Assembly: GCA_965603095.1 (NCBI GenBank)
Contig: CBFDBQ010000018.1
Location: forward strand, 1 to 36,079
Direction: 5' to 3'
DNA: 36,079 nucleotides
Origin: DAOVVL01 sp965603095
Lineage (GTDB): Bacteria; Pseudomonadota; Alphaproteobacteria; Rhodospirillales; Magnetovibrionaceae
Made by a program: the position numbers and the translations under genes. Below, one piece after another: positions 16,296 through 25,842 of the stretch. Position 1 is the stretch's first letter; each line of letters opens with the position of its first letter. The notes beneath the pieces were generated by a model. That model did no database searches. It saw only the letters and a program-made list of their open reading frames with translations, and was not told the origin of the DNA.

Positions 16296-18551
16296 ATGCA
16301 GTCACTATCAGGCACCGGCCCAGCAATATTGTTAGGGCTAGCAGTGCTTATTCTGGCTGTGGTTAGCCTGCGCCAGATGTATGCCATTAAGCAATATCGC
16401 ATGGACCTATCGCGCCTTGGCTCGGATGCTGAAATTAGCCACGAAATATTAGCAACCGCCCCTGATGGGCTTTTCCTTTGGGTAGAATTAAACGGTTCTG
16501 AGGCCTGTTCACGCAGGCTGGCGGTTATGTTGGGGTTGGAAAATGGCGTTCGTTCGGGGTTTGGCGAAGTTCTTTCACGTTTTTCCGAAAATGACGCGGC
16601 TATACTAAATTCGGTTTGCAACAAACTAAAAAATAATGGCGATCCATTTGAAATGATGTTGACCACAAAAGACGGCATGCGCCGCTTGTTGGTTGTTGGG
16701 GTTCGCGCCGGCACAGGCGATGGAACCGCGCTAGCCGATATATTGTGGATGCGCGATATATCCGATCTTGCACCACCGGGCGAAACATCAAAAGCAACAT
16801 CCAGAGAAGTAATCGAAGCACTTCCCTTCCCCGCATGGTTGCGTGGGACTGGTCTGGCTCTACAAATTGCCAATGCCCGCGCCCAAGCATTGGCCGCGCC
16901 CGATGTCAGCCGCGAATTAGCCGAACAAGCTAGCCGTGAAGGTGTTGGTTCTTCCGAACGCCACCTTTTAACCATGTCTGATGGTAAACCACGGCTGGTT
17001 GATATATCGGAAATTCCCTTAAGCGGTGGTGGCACGTTAGGTGTCGCTCAAGACCATACCCAAACAGAAGAAATGGAGGGTGATTATACCCGTCATATTC
17101 AAGCGCAAAACCATGTAATGGAATCGCTTGCCACCGCTATTTCAATTTTTGACGGCAATGGAAAACTTTCCTTTTTCAATTCTGCCTATGCCCGGTTGTG
17201 GGATCTCAAAGTAGATTGGTTAAAAACCGAACCAACTATGGGCGCGGTGCTGGATCGTTTGCGCGATAATCGTAAATTACCAGAAGTTGCCGATTACAAA
17301 GCATTCAAGGCCGGCCAGCTAGGCCTGTTTGGAACGTTATCAACTCCACTAGAAGAAATGTTACACCTGCCCGATGGCACAACGTTGCGTTCAGTAGTAA
17401 ACCCACACCCATTGGGTGGATTGGTATTTGCGTTTGAGGACGTAACCGATCACCTTGACCTTGAACGGTCGTACCGCACCCTTTCATTGGTGCAGTCTGA
17501 AACTATTGATAACCTTTACGAAGCAGTTGCGGTGTTTGGCGCAGATGGTCGCATAAGATTATTTAACCCTTCATTCCAACGTACATGGCGACTGCAAGAT
17601 AACGAACAAATAGAAAGTATGCATCTTGGTGATTTTATCGATCACATACTTCCGCTTGTAGATATAAATTCAAACAAAGAGCATGGCGACAAAGAAAGCT
17701 TAACCACAAGCTTAATAACACAGGGAAATTTGCGTGGGCGGGTTGAACTTGTTGATGGGACCGCACTTGAATTTGCCAAGGTTGGCTTGCCTGATGGTGC
17801 GGCGTTATTAAGCTATCTTGATGTTACCGACAGCACCCGAATTGAAGAAGCATTAACAGAGCGCGCCCGTTCAATGGCTGAAAGCAATTTATTGAAATCT
17901 GAATTCTTGGCCGGTGTGGCCAACGAAATAAGAACACCCCTTAACGCCATAATCGGTTTTTCCGCTATTTTATCAGAAGAATATTTTGGCAAATTAAGCG
18001 AACGACAAAAAGAATATTCCCGCGGCATACTTGATTCGGCCGAAGAATTAGTATCGGTAATCGAAGGAACCCTTGACCTTGCCACGGTTGAAGCCGGCCT
18101 GATGACAATAGAGCTAGACACTGTTGATATAAAAACCTTGCTTAGCAACGTTTTAGGCCTAGTCCGTGAGCGGGCAAGACAAAGAAATATAAATATTAAA
18201 TTCGATTGCCCGGCAGATATCGGGTGGCTAATCGCAGATGAAAAACGCTTAAAGCAATCACTTTTTAACCTTGTTAGCGCCGCTATTCATTCAACCCCAC
18301 CAAAAGGCAGTATTTCCATAACGGTATCAAGAGGCGATGATGGGGTCTCGTTTGAAATTATCGATGGCGGGCCGGGCCTAAAAGATTACGATGTTCCACC
18401 CGGAGTTGCTTTGGTAACGCGGTTTATTGAATTGCACGGCGGTGTGGTTTTTATTGAAACGCGTCCGGGCAAAGGAACATCCATTACCTGTCAGTTGCCA
18501 ATTGATGCACCGCCAACGGCGACGACACCACAGCCAGATCTTTTTTCTTAA
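16296..18551 (+). CDS. divL: DivL-like PAS pseudo-histidine kinase
   Basis: A 751-residue protein from the ATG at 16296, which has a GAGGGA site 6 bases upstream. Longer starts (16278, or a TTG at 16215 inside the terminator) are less likely. One N-terminal helix (about 9-26) anchors it. Three or four PAS-like repeats follow to about residue 515 (such as DGLFLWVELN, SIFDGNGKLSFFN, AVFGADGRIRLFN), then a kinase-like core. The core is degenerate. The H box reads GVANEIRTPLNAI, with Asn543 in place of the phosphorylated His. The N box reads NLVSAAIHST, with Ala662 for the catalytic Asn. G1 (DGGPGL) is kept but the G2 GxGLGL is lost (PPGVALV). Caulobacter DivL, which has Tyr in place of His and controls CckA, has similar length, layout and neighbourhood. 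Orthology is strong but inferred; loss of kinase activity follows from the residues seen. Confidence 0.85.
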   Translation: MQSLSGTGPAILLGLAVLILAVVSLRQMYAIKQYRMDLSRLGSDAEISHEILATAPDGLFLWVELNGSEACSRRLAVMLGLENGVRSGFGEVLSRFSENDAAILNSVCNKLKNNGDPFEMMLTTKDGMRRLLVVGVRAGTGDGTALADILWMRDISDLAPPGETSKATSREVIEALPFPAWLRGTGLALQIANARAQALAAPDVSRELAEQASREGVGSSERHLLTMSDGKPRLVDISEIPLSGGGTLGVAQDHTQTEEMEGDYTRHIQAQNHVMESLATAISIFDGNGKLSFFNSAYARLWDLKVDWLKTEPTMGAVLDRLRDNRKLPEVADYKAFKAGQLGLFGTLSTPLEEMLHLPDGTTLRSVVNPHPLGGLVFAFEDVTDHLDLERSYRTLSLVQSETIDNLYEAVAVFGADGRIRLFNPSFQRTWRLQDNEQIESMHLGDFIDHILPLVDINSNKEHGDKESLTTSLITQGNLRGRVELVDGTALEFAKVGLPDGAALLSYLDVTDSTRIEEALTERARSMAESNLLKSEFLAGVANEIRTPLNAIIGFSAILSEEYFGKLSERQKEYSRGILDSAEELVSVIEGTLDLATVEAGLMTIELDTVDIKTLLSNVLGLVRERARQRNINIKFDCPADIGWLIADEKRLKQSLFNLVSAAIHSTPPKGSISITVSRGDDGVSFEIIDGGPGLKDYDVPPGVALVTRFIELHGGVVFIETRPGKGTSITCQLPIDAPPTATTPQPDLFS

Positions 18552-18562
18552 AAATTATTAAA

Positions 18563-19315
18563 TTACCCGCGACAGCTTAACTGGGCATAATAATTTGAAA
18601 TACTATCAACATCTTCGATTCTAAGGCGGGCTGATTGTTTTTCCATAATGGGATGGGATCGCCATTCATTTTTTATTATGCTATTCCCGCCCCATGCGCT
18701 TTCACGCATTAATAATAATTCACGTCTTAGATAGGCACGTTTCTGTCCGGCAAGGTTTGGAATATTTGACGTAGACGAAATTCCATTTTTACCATGGCAT
18801 GCCACGCAACGGATTATAACTGCGGGAGCAGTTGGCGCGGTTTTATTATCAACAGATTTAACATCCCCATCGCAAGGTAATACCGAAATATAAATTGCCA
18901 GTGGCACAAAATTGTTTTTGCGAAGACCTACCACCATATGATTCATTATTGCATCGTTTCTTCCGTTTGATATTGCACTAGGTGTAATATCCTTTTTATT
19001 ATCGGGCTGAGCTATGGCGTTTGCACGTTCATTAAAGGCATCTTGCGAACGCTTAAATGCGTTTAATTGATTTACTAGATATCCTGTCTTTTGTCCGGCG
19101 ATTGTCGGATGGGTTGGAATCTGGCTAACCCCACCAGGACCATGACATTTAAAACAAGTTTCAAGAACCTTGACGTTTGATTCAGATATCGCCGGAGAGG
19201 ATGTTTTAGTATTTTCTTTTTTATCAGCAGCGGTGCTTTGTGATAGCGCAATTTGTGGTAATAAAAAAACGGCTATTAATGGTGCAATAAATGCTTTAGC
19301 TGAAGAGCGACGCAT
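18563..19315 (-). CDS. Periplasmic diheme cytochrome c (c4-like)
   Basis: A 250-residue secreted cytochrome. It has an N-terminal signal peptide (RRSSAKAFIAPLIAVFLLPQ, cut probably after ALS at about 26). Two CXXCH heme sites follow, CFKCHGPGG and CVACHGKNG, about 120 residues apart. Each is followed by a NLAGQK/TIAGQK block and a Met-containing loop (IMNHM, HPIMEK) that could supply the sixth heme ligand. Two similar halves, each with one heme, is the cytochrome c4 plan. These carry electrons in the periplasm, often to terminal oxidases. Its start overlaps the stop of the upstream ferredoxin-NADP reductase gene (TAATG). Confidence 0.88.
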   Translation of the reverse strand: MRRSSAKAFIAPLIAVFLLPQIALSQSTAADKKENTKTSSPAISESNVKVLETCFKCHGPGGVSQIPTHPTIAGQKTGYLVNQLNAFKRSQDAFNERANAIAQPDNKKDITPSAISNGRNDAIMNHMVVGLRKNNFVPLAIYISVLPCDGDVKSVDNKTAPTAPAVIIRCVACHGKNGISSTSNIPNLAGQKRAYLRRELLLMRESAWGGNSIIKNEWRSHPIMEKQSARLRIEDVDSISNYYAQLSCRG

Positions 19316-20355
19316 TATTTTGCGCTCCCGGGCACGCCACGACTGGTGGAATATTCAAAATGTCTATTTTCGTTGGGATGAATATGTTCACGCGCGCTAT
19401 ATGCTGCACGCGCGGCTTCGGAAAAACCGGTTAAAATAAGTTTCAATTTTCCAGGGTACGTTGCTATGTCGCCTGCGGCAAATAATCCATTATGGCCCGC
19501 GCCCATTGTTTCCGGATCAACCGCAATATGATTGTTTTCAATATCAAGACCCCATTCAGCTATGGGGCCAATATTTTGTTTTAATCCAAAAAATGCCAAC
19601 AGTACATCTGCTTCAAGTTCGCGGGTGTTGCCGTCAAGATCAGCAACAACAACCGTACTTATATCATCATCACCGATTATGTAATCAAGCTGATAAGGAA
19701 CTACTATTTCAACTTTTCCCTCGGTTGCCAGAGCTTCCATTTTTTTTATGCTTTCGGGCTGGGCTCTGAATTTTGCTCGGCGATGAACAACCTTTATTGA
19801 TTTTGCGACCTTGGCCAACGAGACCGCCCAATCAACCGCGCTGTCGCCGCCGCCAGCAATAACCACGTTCTTGTTTTTGAAATCATCGCGTTTTTTAACC
19901 AGATAATTTACGCCCCGACCCGGGCCTTTTCCTTCAAACTGTTCCAGCCCTTCCATGGGTGGGCGGTTAGGCCCAAATGCACCAACGCCAGCGGCAATAA
20001 TAACCGCGCCTGTATCAAACTGGGTGCCCTTGGATGTGGTTACCTGCCACCTGCCGCCGGGAAGTGGTTTTAGGTCATCAACCTGCTGACTTAGATGATA
20101 TGTGGGGCCAAATGACTGGGCTTGGGCTTCTAACATGGAGACCAGCTCGCCCGCCAAAACCTCGGGGAATCCGGGGATATCATAAATGGGCTTTTCCGGA
20201 TAAAGGGCGGAAAGCTGCCCGCCAATATCATCTAGCGCATCCACCAAATGGCACTTTAGATCCAGCATGCCGGCCTGAAATGCGGCAAAAAGACCAGCTG
20301 GCCCGGCACCAATAATTACTACATCTGCTTTAATTTGGGTTTTGGTCATGGCCAC
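19315..20355 (-). CDS. Ferredoxin/flavodoxin-NADP+ reductase (TrxR-like type)
   Basis: A 346-residue FAD enzyme with thioredoxin-reductase-like architecture: an FAD site GAGPAGLFAAFQAG at 16-29, GGQLSALYPEKPIYDIPGFP, and an NADP site GGGDSAVDWA at about 167-176. A FAD-binding C-terminal GLFAAGDIATYPGKLKLI completes the fold. No redox CxxC pair is present, so it is not a thioredoxin reductase. The motifs match the YumC-type ferredoxin-NADP+ reductases (EC 1.18.1.2). It is cytoplasmic and exchanges electrons between NADPH and ferredoxin or flavodoxin. The stop overlaps the cytochrome c start, so the two are made together although they act in different compartments. Confidence 0.9.
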   Translation of the reverse strand: MAMTKTQIKADVVIIGAGPAGLFAAFQAGMLDLKCHLVDALDDIGGQLSALYPEKPIYDIPGFPEVLAGELVSMLEAQAQSFGPTYHLSQQVDDLKPLPGGRWQVTTSKGTQFDTGAVIIAAGVGAFGPNRPPMEGLEQFEGKGPGRGVNYLVKKRDDFKNKNVVIAGGGDSAVDWAVSLAKVAKSIKVVHRRAKFRAQPESIKKMEALATEGKVEIVVPYQLDYIIGDDDISTVVVADLDGNTRELEADVLLAFFGLKQNIGPIAEWGLDIENNHIAVDPETMGAGHNGLFAAGDIATYPGKLKLILTGFSEAARAAYSAREHIHPNENRHFEYSTSRGVPGSAK

Positions 20356-20506
20356 TGTCTAACAAAGAGGGTTAAACTTAAAAATCGCTTATAACAGATT
20401 AGCACCTATGTAATGCAAAAAAATTACCGCTTTATCACCTAAAAAAGCATGAATTAAAGTGTTTTAATTTAGGGCTATTAATATAGAGCAAGAATTAGGG
20501 GAAATT

Positions 20507-20986
20507 ATGACCACGGCCACCCAAACAATAAAAATCGAGCTGGCGGGCCTTAAAGACACCCATAATCTTGCTGAAAGAATAGCCGTATTAGCTGAAATTG
20601 GTGACGTTATATCCCTTTCGGGTGATTTAGGCGCAGGTAAAACCGAATTTGCCCGGGCTTTTATCCGCAAGCTGACCGATGCCGATGAGGAAGTGCCCAG
20701 CCCAACATTTACTCTGCTTCAGACCTACGAAGGGCAAAGCGGTGAAATATACCATTTTGACCTTTATCGCATAAACACCCCAGAAGAAGTTCTAGAATTG
20801 GGCACTGAAGACGCGTTTCGTGATGGGATAAGCATAATTGAATGGCCGGAAAAAATGGGCCAGTTCCTACCCCGAGGCAGGCTTGATGTTAATCTTACAG
20901 TTACCAAGGGTAAAAACCACCGCCAAGCCGAACTAATAGCACATGGTCATTGGGCCGAACGATTGCGGGAATCTGGTCATGCCTGA
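20507..20986 (+). CDS. tsaE: tRNA t6A biosynthesis ATPase TsaE
   Basis: A 159-residue ATPase that works with TsaB/TsaD in making N6-threonylcarbamoyladenosine on ANN-reading tRNAs. Walker A is GDLGAGKT at 39-46. VPSPTFTLLQTY and HFDLYRI are further family motifs, and the C-terminus ends in the usual short helix. The ATG has a strong GGGGA ribosome site. It opens the operon tsaE-amgK-murU-addB-addA. Upstream 150 bases are shared with the divergent reductase gene and include an AATTAAA-gtgt-TTTAATT hairpin (20452-20469), of unknown meaning. Confidence 0.94.
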   Translation: MTTATQTIKIELAGLKDTHNLAERIAVLAEIGDVISLSGDLGAGKTEFARAFIRKLTDADEEVPSPTFTLLQTYEGQSGEIYHFDLYRINTPEEVLELGTEDAFRDGISIIEWPEKMGQFLPRGRLDVNLTVTKGKNHRQAELIAHGHWAERLRESGHA

Positions 20987-22043
20987 AAACTCCAATAAAA
21001 AAATTCCCGATAACATGCTGAATTTTATTCCTAGGCCCGGTTATGATTCTCTGCTTGATGATATGGGTTGGGACAATGTGGTTATTTATCCCATTCCATC
21101 CGATGCATCAAAGCGTAGATATTTTCGCATAATCAAAGGTGATGATGAAACCGTTATGTTAATGGATGCGCCACCTGAATTTGAAGACGTTGCCCCATTT
21201 TTAAAAATTGCCAAACATCTAAAAGAAATGGGATTCAGCGCGCCAGATATAATTGGAGCGATTGAAACCGATGGATTTTTATTATTGGAAGATTTAGGCG
21301 AAAACACATTTACCTTTTCATTAAATGGCGGAACGGATGAAGAAAAACTTTATGCCCTAGCGATTGATACCCTTGTAGGGTTGCACAAAATGGATGGTAG
21401 CAAAACCACGCCTGATTGGTTGCCCGATTATTCAGATGAAAAGTTATTAGCTGAAGCCGCGCTTTTCCCCGATTGGTATATGCCAGCCGTTGGGATTGAC
21501 GATTTAAATGATGATGAACGCGCGGAGTATGATGCGGCATGGCTAGAAGTTCTGCCCAATGCTAACGCCAAAACAAACACATTGGTGCTGCGTGATTTTC
21601 ATGTTGATAACCTTGTGCTGATAGAAGACCGCGATAATATCGCCGCCTGTGGGTTGCTGGATTTTCAAGACGCAGTCATTGGTCATGCGGCCTATGATTT
21701 AATGAGCCTGCTAGAAGACGCAAGGCGAGATATAAATCCAGAATTAAAAACTAAAATGCTAGCGCGCTATCACACGGCCCTTGAAACAAAAGATATTGAA
21801 AATTTTAACGCCGCATTTGCAATTTTAGCAGCCAACCGTCATGCCAAGGTTATTGGCATTTTTACCCGTCTTTTTGTTCGCGATAATAAACCGGTATATC
21901 TAAAACATATTGAGCGGGTATGGAAATTGTTGGAGCACTCGCTTGAACACCCAGCGTTAGGGCCGGTTAATGCATGGTTCAAAAAATATGTTCCGGTTGA
22001 AATGCGTGTAACGCCTAAAAATCTAAGCGGCAACAATAAATGA
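20979..22043 (+). CDS. amgK: N-acetylmuramate/N-acetylglucosamine kinase AmgK
   Basis: An aminoglycoside-phosphotransferase-fold sugar kinase of about 354 residues that phosphorylates C1 of MurNAc in cell-wall recycling. Kinase motifs are LVLRDFHVDNLVLI (catalytic loop) and LLDFQDAVIGHAAYDL (metal-binding Asp). The frame is open to an ATG at 20943, but the ATG at 20979 has a GGGA site and overlaps tsaE by only 8 bases, so I prefer it. MurU follows with an ATGA overlap, the standard partner for this enzyme. The order tsaE-amgK-murU is common in alphaproteobacteria. Confidence 0.93.
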   Translation: MPENSNKKIPDNMLNFIPRPGYDSLLDDMGWDNVVIYPIPSDASKRRYFRIIKGDDETVMLMDAPPEFEDVAPFLKIAKHLKEMGFSAPDIIGAIETDGFLLLEDLGENTFTFSLNGGTDEEKLYALAIDTLVGLHKMDGSKTTPDWLPDYSDEKLLAEAALFPDWYMPAVGIDDLNDDERAEYDAAWLEVLPNANAKTNTLVLRDFHVDNLVLIEDRDNIAACGLLDFQDAVIGHAAYDLMSLLEDARRDINPELKTKMLARYHTALETKDIENFNAAFAILAANRHAKVIGIFTRLFVRDNKPVYLKHIERVWKLLEHSLEHPALGPVNAWFKKYVPVEMRVTPKNLSGNNK

Positions 22044-22789
22044 ACAATAACAACCATATAACCCACGCAATGGTGCTGGCGGCGGGCATGGGATTACGCA
22101 TGCGACCGTTGAGCGAGACCACACCAAAGCCTCTTCTAAAAGCGGGCGGCAAGCCGATGATCGATTGGGCATTGGATAGCCTACATAGCGCCGGGGTGAA
22201 AGTTGCCGTGGTCAATACCCATTGGTTGGGCGAGCAAATTAAAAGCCATCTTAAAAGCAATTCAAGCCCCGCCATATCTTTCATCGGTGAAGACCCAATA
22301 CTAGAAACCGGTGGCGGTATTTTAAATGCCCTTGATAAAGGCCTGCTTGGCAGAGGTGCATTTTACGCAATTAATGCCGACCAAATATGGATTGATAGCG
22401 AAACACCTGCGCTTGAACACATGGCTCATGTTTGGGACGAAGAAAAAATGGATGCTCTATTGTTGTTGCAACCGTTGGCAAACGCGTTTGGTTATGATGG
22501 GGCGGGCGATTTTAACCTTGCCCCAGATGGCACAATAGAACGCCGTCACCAAGGGGCCAATGGGGAATTAGTATTTACTGGAGTGCAAATATTAAACCCC
22601 AAACTTTTTACCCACACCAACACACCCAAACCGGGTAATGCTTTTTCGCTTAATATTTTATATGACAAAGCCATTGAACAAGGCCGTCTTTTCGGTGTTA
22701 CCCATCATGGCGAATGGCTACACATTGGCACGCCAACGGCCCTAGATGATGCCAATATGTATTTGAGCGAAAAGGGAACTAAAAAATAA
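22040..22789 (+). CDS. murU: MurNAc-1-phosphate uridylyltransferase MurU
   Basis: A 249-residue nucleotidyltransferase that turns MurNAc-1-phosphate into UDP-MurNAc, bypassing de novo synthesis and the fosfomycin-sensitive MurA step. The N-terminal signature LAAGMGLRMRPLSETTPKP at 13-31 binds the nucleotide. GGGI and the NADQIW segment are also typical. It overlaps amgK by 4 bases and ends 2 bases before addB, so it is deep in an operon. Confidence 0.93.
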   Translation: MNNNNHITHAMVLAAGMGLRMRPLSETTPKPLLKAGGKPMIDWALDSLHSAGVKVAVVNTHWLGEQIKSHLKSNSSPAISFIGEDPILETGGGILNALDKGLLGRGAFYAINADQIWIDSETPALEHMAHVWDEEKMDALLLLQPLANAFGYDGAGDFNLAPDGTIERRHQGANGELVFTGVQILNPKLFTHTNTPKPGNAFSLNILYDKAIEQGRLFGVTHHGEWLHIGTPTALDDANMYLSEKGTKK

Positions 22790-22791
22790 AA

Positions 22792-25700
22792 ATGAGTAGG
22801 CCCAGTATTTTTAATAGTATTTTTCATATTCCCCCTGAAGCATCTTTTGTTGATGCGCTGGCAGCAAACCTGTTGGATATGGCGGGCGGTGATGATGTGG
22901 CGCTTTCAAATATGCGGGTGCTGTTGCCGACGCGCAGGGCATGCAGGTCGTTAAGCGATGCATTCCTGCGTTTGGTCGATGCTAAAGCTATGCTTTTGCC
23001 CATGATGACACCGCTGGGCGATGTGGATGCCGATGAATTAATGATGGATGGTTTTTCTGATTTTAATTCCTTTTCCCATATAACTTCATTTCCTCCGGCA
23101 ATAGACGCGACTAGGCGTTCGCTTTTGCTGGCACGTGCAATTATGGCCAAAGAAAATACCAGCCCCGATCAGGCCATAAGGTTAGCTGGTGAATTGGCGT
23201 TACTAATAGATCAAATTGCGACCGAGCGGCTTGATATCAAATCTTTGCCCGAACTTGTGCCGGGCGAAGACCTTTCCGAGCATTGGAAACAAACCCTAAA
23301 ATTTCTCGACATAATCGGAAAAAACTGGCCCGACATTCTAGCGGGTGAAGGGGCCATCGATCCGGCCAACAGACGTGATTTGCTTTTGCAAGCCCAAGCA
23401 AAAAGCTGGGCCGAAAACCCGCCGGAATTTCCCATAATTGCCGCTGGTTCCACCGGTTCAATACCAGCAACCGCCGATTTATTAAAAGTTGTGGCCGGGC
23501 TACCCCAAGGACGAGTTGTGTTGCCGGGGCTAGATACAAAAATGAACTCTGTCCTATGGCAAAAGCTAGAGCCGGGCCACCCCCAATTTGGCATGGCCGA
23601 GCTACTAAAACATATTGAGATTGAGCGCGAAAACGTTAAACCATGGCCGCTTGTAAAAAATGTCATGCCAGCGACTGTGCTAAGTGCACGAACAAGCCTT
23701 ATCAATCGCGCCACGGTACCGGCAGATGGGGCTGGCGGGTGGCGCATCTCCCAAAAAGATACAGAAACCACCGATGCGGCGGCTCTTGAAAATGTTACGC
23801 GCATAAATTCCGCTACCCCACAGGATGAAGCGGCGGCAATTGCATTAATTATGCGCCATACGCTGGAAACACCAAATAAAACTGCGGCTCTTGTCACCCC
23901 TGACCGTTCGCTAGCGCGCCGGGTTGCGGCTGAATTAAGGCGTTGGGACATAACCGTTGATGACAGTGCCGGCACGCCATTAAATAAAACCCCGGCAGGG
24001 ACATTTTTCGAACTTGTGGGCGAAATGGTTGGGAGCAATTTTCATCCGGTTCAGCTGTTGGCCTGCCTTAAACATCCATTGGCCGGGCCATCTGCTGAAA
24101 AAGAAAAAGCCATATTTCGTGCATCAGTTCGCACGCTGGAAACCGGATTATTGCGCGGCGCTCGCCCGGGCAGTGGCTTGGAGGGCTTAAATAATGCCTA
24201 CCGGGTATTGAACCGTGACAAACGCAAAATAAAAAAGCTCGGGCACATGGGGATGGACGCCAGTTCCATCCGCAATATTTTACTGACGCTAAAAGATGCA
24301 TCCGAACATTTTGTAAATGTTCTTAAGGAACCAACCTCTAGTGCAGAAGAAATACTAAAAGCCCATAGCGGGGCGGCAGTTGCACTTTCCGGCGGGCTTG
24401 ATGATGCTGGTAACAGTTGCCTGTGGGCGGGTGATGCCGGTGACGCATTAAGCAGTTTTATTGGCTCGCTGGCAGGGTCAATAAATGAACTGGGCGAAAT
24501 TAAAAGGGGCGAATACCCGGCGCTTATAAACGTGCTTATGGCCGGACGTCCGGTGCGTTTACAAACCGGCGCTCACCCCAGACTTTTTATATGGGGTCTT
24601 TTAGAAGCTAGGTTACAACGATGCGACGTAACAATTTTGGGCGGCCTTAACGAAGGCTCGTGGCCGGGCGAGGCCAAGCCATCCCCATGGATGAGCAGGC
24701 CAATGCAAAAACAATTCGGCCTGCCCCTGCCGGAACGCCGCATAGGCCTTTCGGCACATGATTTCTGTCAGGCTTTTTCTGGCGAGGAAGTTTATCTTAC
24801 CCGTTCCGAACGAGTTGATGGCACACCGCAAGTACCATCGCGCTGGTTGGTGCGGCTTGAAACCATGCTCGAAGGAACTGGCAATAAAAATGCGCTCGAA
24901 CAAAACCCAGAGTTTTCTTGGGACTCGTGGGTGGCAGAACTTTCCGCCACCAATAAATCCTCCAGCCCCGAAACATGGGAGCCAAAACCAAAACCACCCG
25001 CAGTTATGCGGCCGAGAAAACTTTCGGTAACAGAAATAGAAACTCTTATTCGTGACCCCTATGCCATTTATGCCAAACATATTTTGCGCCTTAACCCACT
25101 GGATGATTTGGATGCCGACCCCGGGGCAGCCGAGCGCGGAACAATAGTACATGATGCACTGGAGCGTTTTATATCTGAAAATATGAGCGCATTACCCGAT
25201 GGCGCACTTAAAAATCTGCTTGAGATTGGTGAAAAATCTTTCCGTGAAAACATTTCTGCCCCAACCGTTCATGCGTTTTGGTGGCCTAGGTTTGAACGCA
25301 TTGCCAACTGGTTTATTGAAAATGAAAAAATACGCAGGGCGGACGGGCGGATACCGCGTGTGGTTGAACAACGTGGGGAAATTTCCATTGGCGGGGTGGA
25401 CGCCGAATTTATATTAAGCGCCCGCGTCGACCGCATAGATAGCGATGCCAGCGATGGTTTAATAATAATTGATTATAAAACGGGCGCGCCACCAACCGCG
25501 CCAATGGTCGAAAGCGGATTAAGCCCGCAATTATCGCTGCAGGCGGCAATGGCCAAGCAAGGCGCGTTCAAGGGCATAAAAACAGGGACAAATATTGACG
25601 GACTTCTTTATCTGCAGCTTTCGGGCGGGCTAGAAGCGGGCAAAGAAAAACTACTCAAACTTGACGCCGAAGAAGTTGCGGCCGATGCCATTGCAGGCCT

Positions 25701-25842
25701 GACAAAACTTTTACATCGGTTTGAAAACGAAAAAACACCCTATCTTTCCCGTCCCCGCACCATGTGGAAAAGCAGGTTCGGCAATTACGACCATCTAGCC
25801 CGGGTAAAAGAATGGGCAAGCATTGATGGTGACGATGCATGA
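22792..25842 (+). CDS. addB: Double-strand break repair protein AddB
   Basis: A 1016-residue partner of AddA in the AddAB helicase-nuclease that processes broken DNA for recombination. The alphaproteobacterial type is seen: an N-terminal LLPTRRACRSL motif, a long inactivated-helicase region, and a C-terminal RecB-like nuclease with catalytic residues in IIDYKTG (Asp at about residue 894). I see no Walker A motif, as expected for AddB of this group. Its stop overlaps the addA start (ATGA, 25839-25842). Confidence 0.92.
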   Translation: MSRPSIFNSIFHIPPEASFVDALAANLLDMAGGDDVALSNMRVLLPTRRACRSLSDAFLRLVDAKAMLLPMMTPLGDVDADELMMDGFSDFNSFSHITSFPPAIDATRRSLLLARAIMAKENTSPDQAIRLAGELALLIDQIATERLDIKSLPELVPGEDLSEHWKQTLKFLDIIGKNWPDILAGEGAIDPANRRDLLLQAQAKSWAENPPEFPIIAAGSTGSIPATADLLKVVAGLPQGRVVLPGLDTKMNSVLWQKLEPGHPQFGMAELLKHIEIERENVKPWPLVKNVMPATVLSARTSLINRATVPADGAGGWRISQKDTETTDAAALENVTRINSATPQDEAAAIALIMRHTLETPNKTAALVTPDRSLARRVAAELRRWDITVDDSAGTPLNKTPAGTFFELVGEMVGSNFHPVQLLACLKHPLAGPSAEKEKAIFRASVRTLETGLLRGARPGSGLEGLNNAYRVLNRDKRKIKKLGHMGMDASSIRNILLTLKDASEHFVNVLKEPTSSAEEILKAHSGAAVALSGGLDDAGNSCLWAGDAGDALSSFIGSLAGSINELGEIKRGEYPALINVLMAGRPVRLQTGAHPRLFIWGLLEARLQRCDVTILGGLNEGSWPGEAKPSPWMSRPMQKQFGLPLPERRIGLSAHDFCQAFSGEEVYLTRSERVDGTPQVPSRWLVRLETMLEGTGNKNALEQNPEFSWDSWVAELSATNKSSSPETWEPKPKPPAVMRPRKLSVTEIETLIRDPYAIYAKHILRLNPLDDLDADPGAAERGTIVHDALERFISENMSALPDGALKNLLEIGEKSFRENISAPTVHAFWWPRFERIANWFIENEKIRRADGRIPRVVEQRGEISIGGVDAEFILSARVDRIDSDASDGLIIIDYKTGAPPTAPMVESGLSPQLSLQAAMAKQGAFKGIKTGTNIDGLLYLQLSGGLEAGKEKLLKLDAEEVAADAIAGLTKLLHRFENEKTPYLSRPRTMWKSRFGNYDHLARVKEWASIDGDDA

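Noticed and set aside
19315..20355. Thioredoxin reductase
   Set aside because: The overall fold matches, but the CxxC redox pair is missing, so ferredoxin-NADP reductase fits better.
20943..20978. Earlier ATG for amgK
   Set aside because: It would overlap tsaE by 44 bases with no visible ribosome site; the ATG at 20979 has GGGA and a short overlap.
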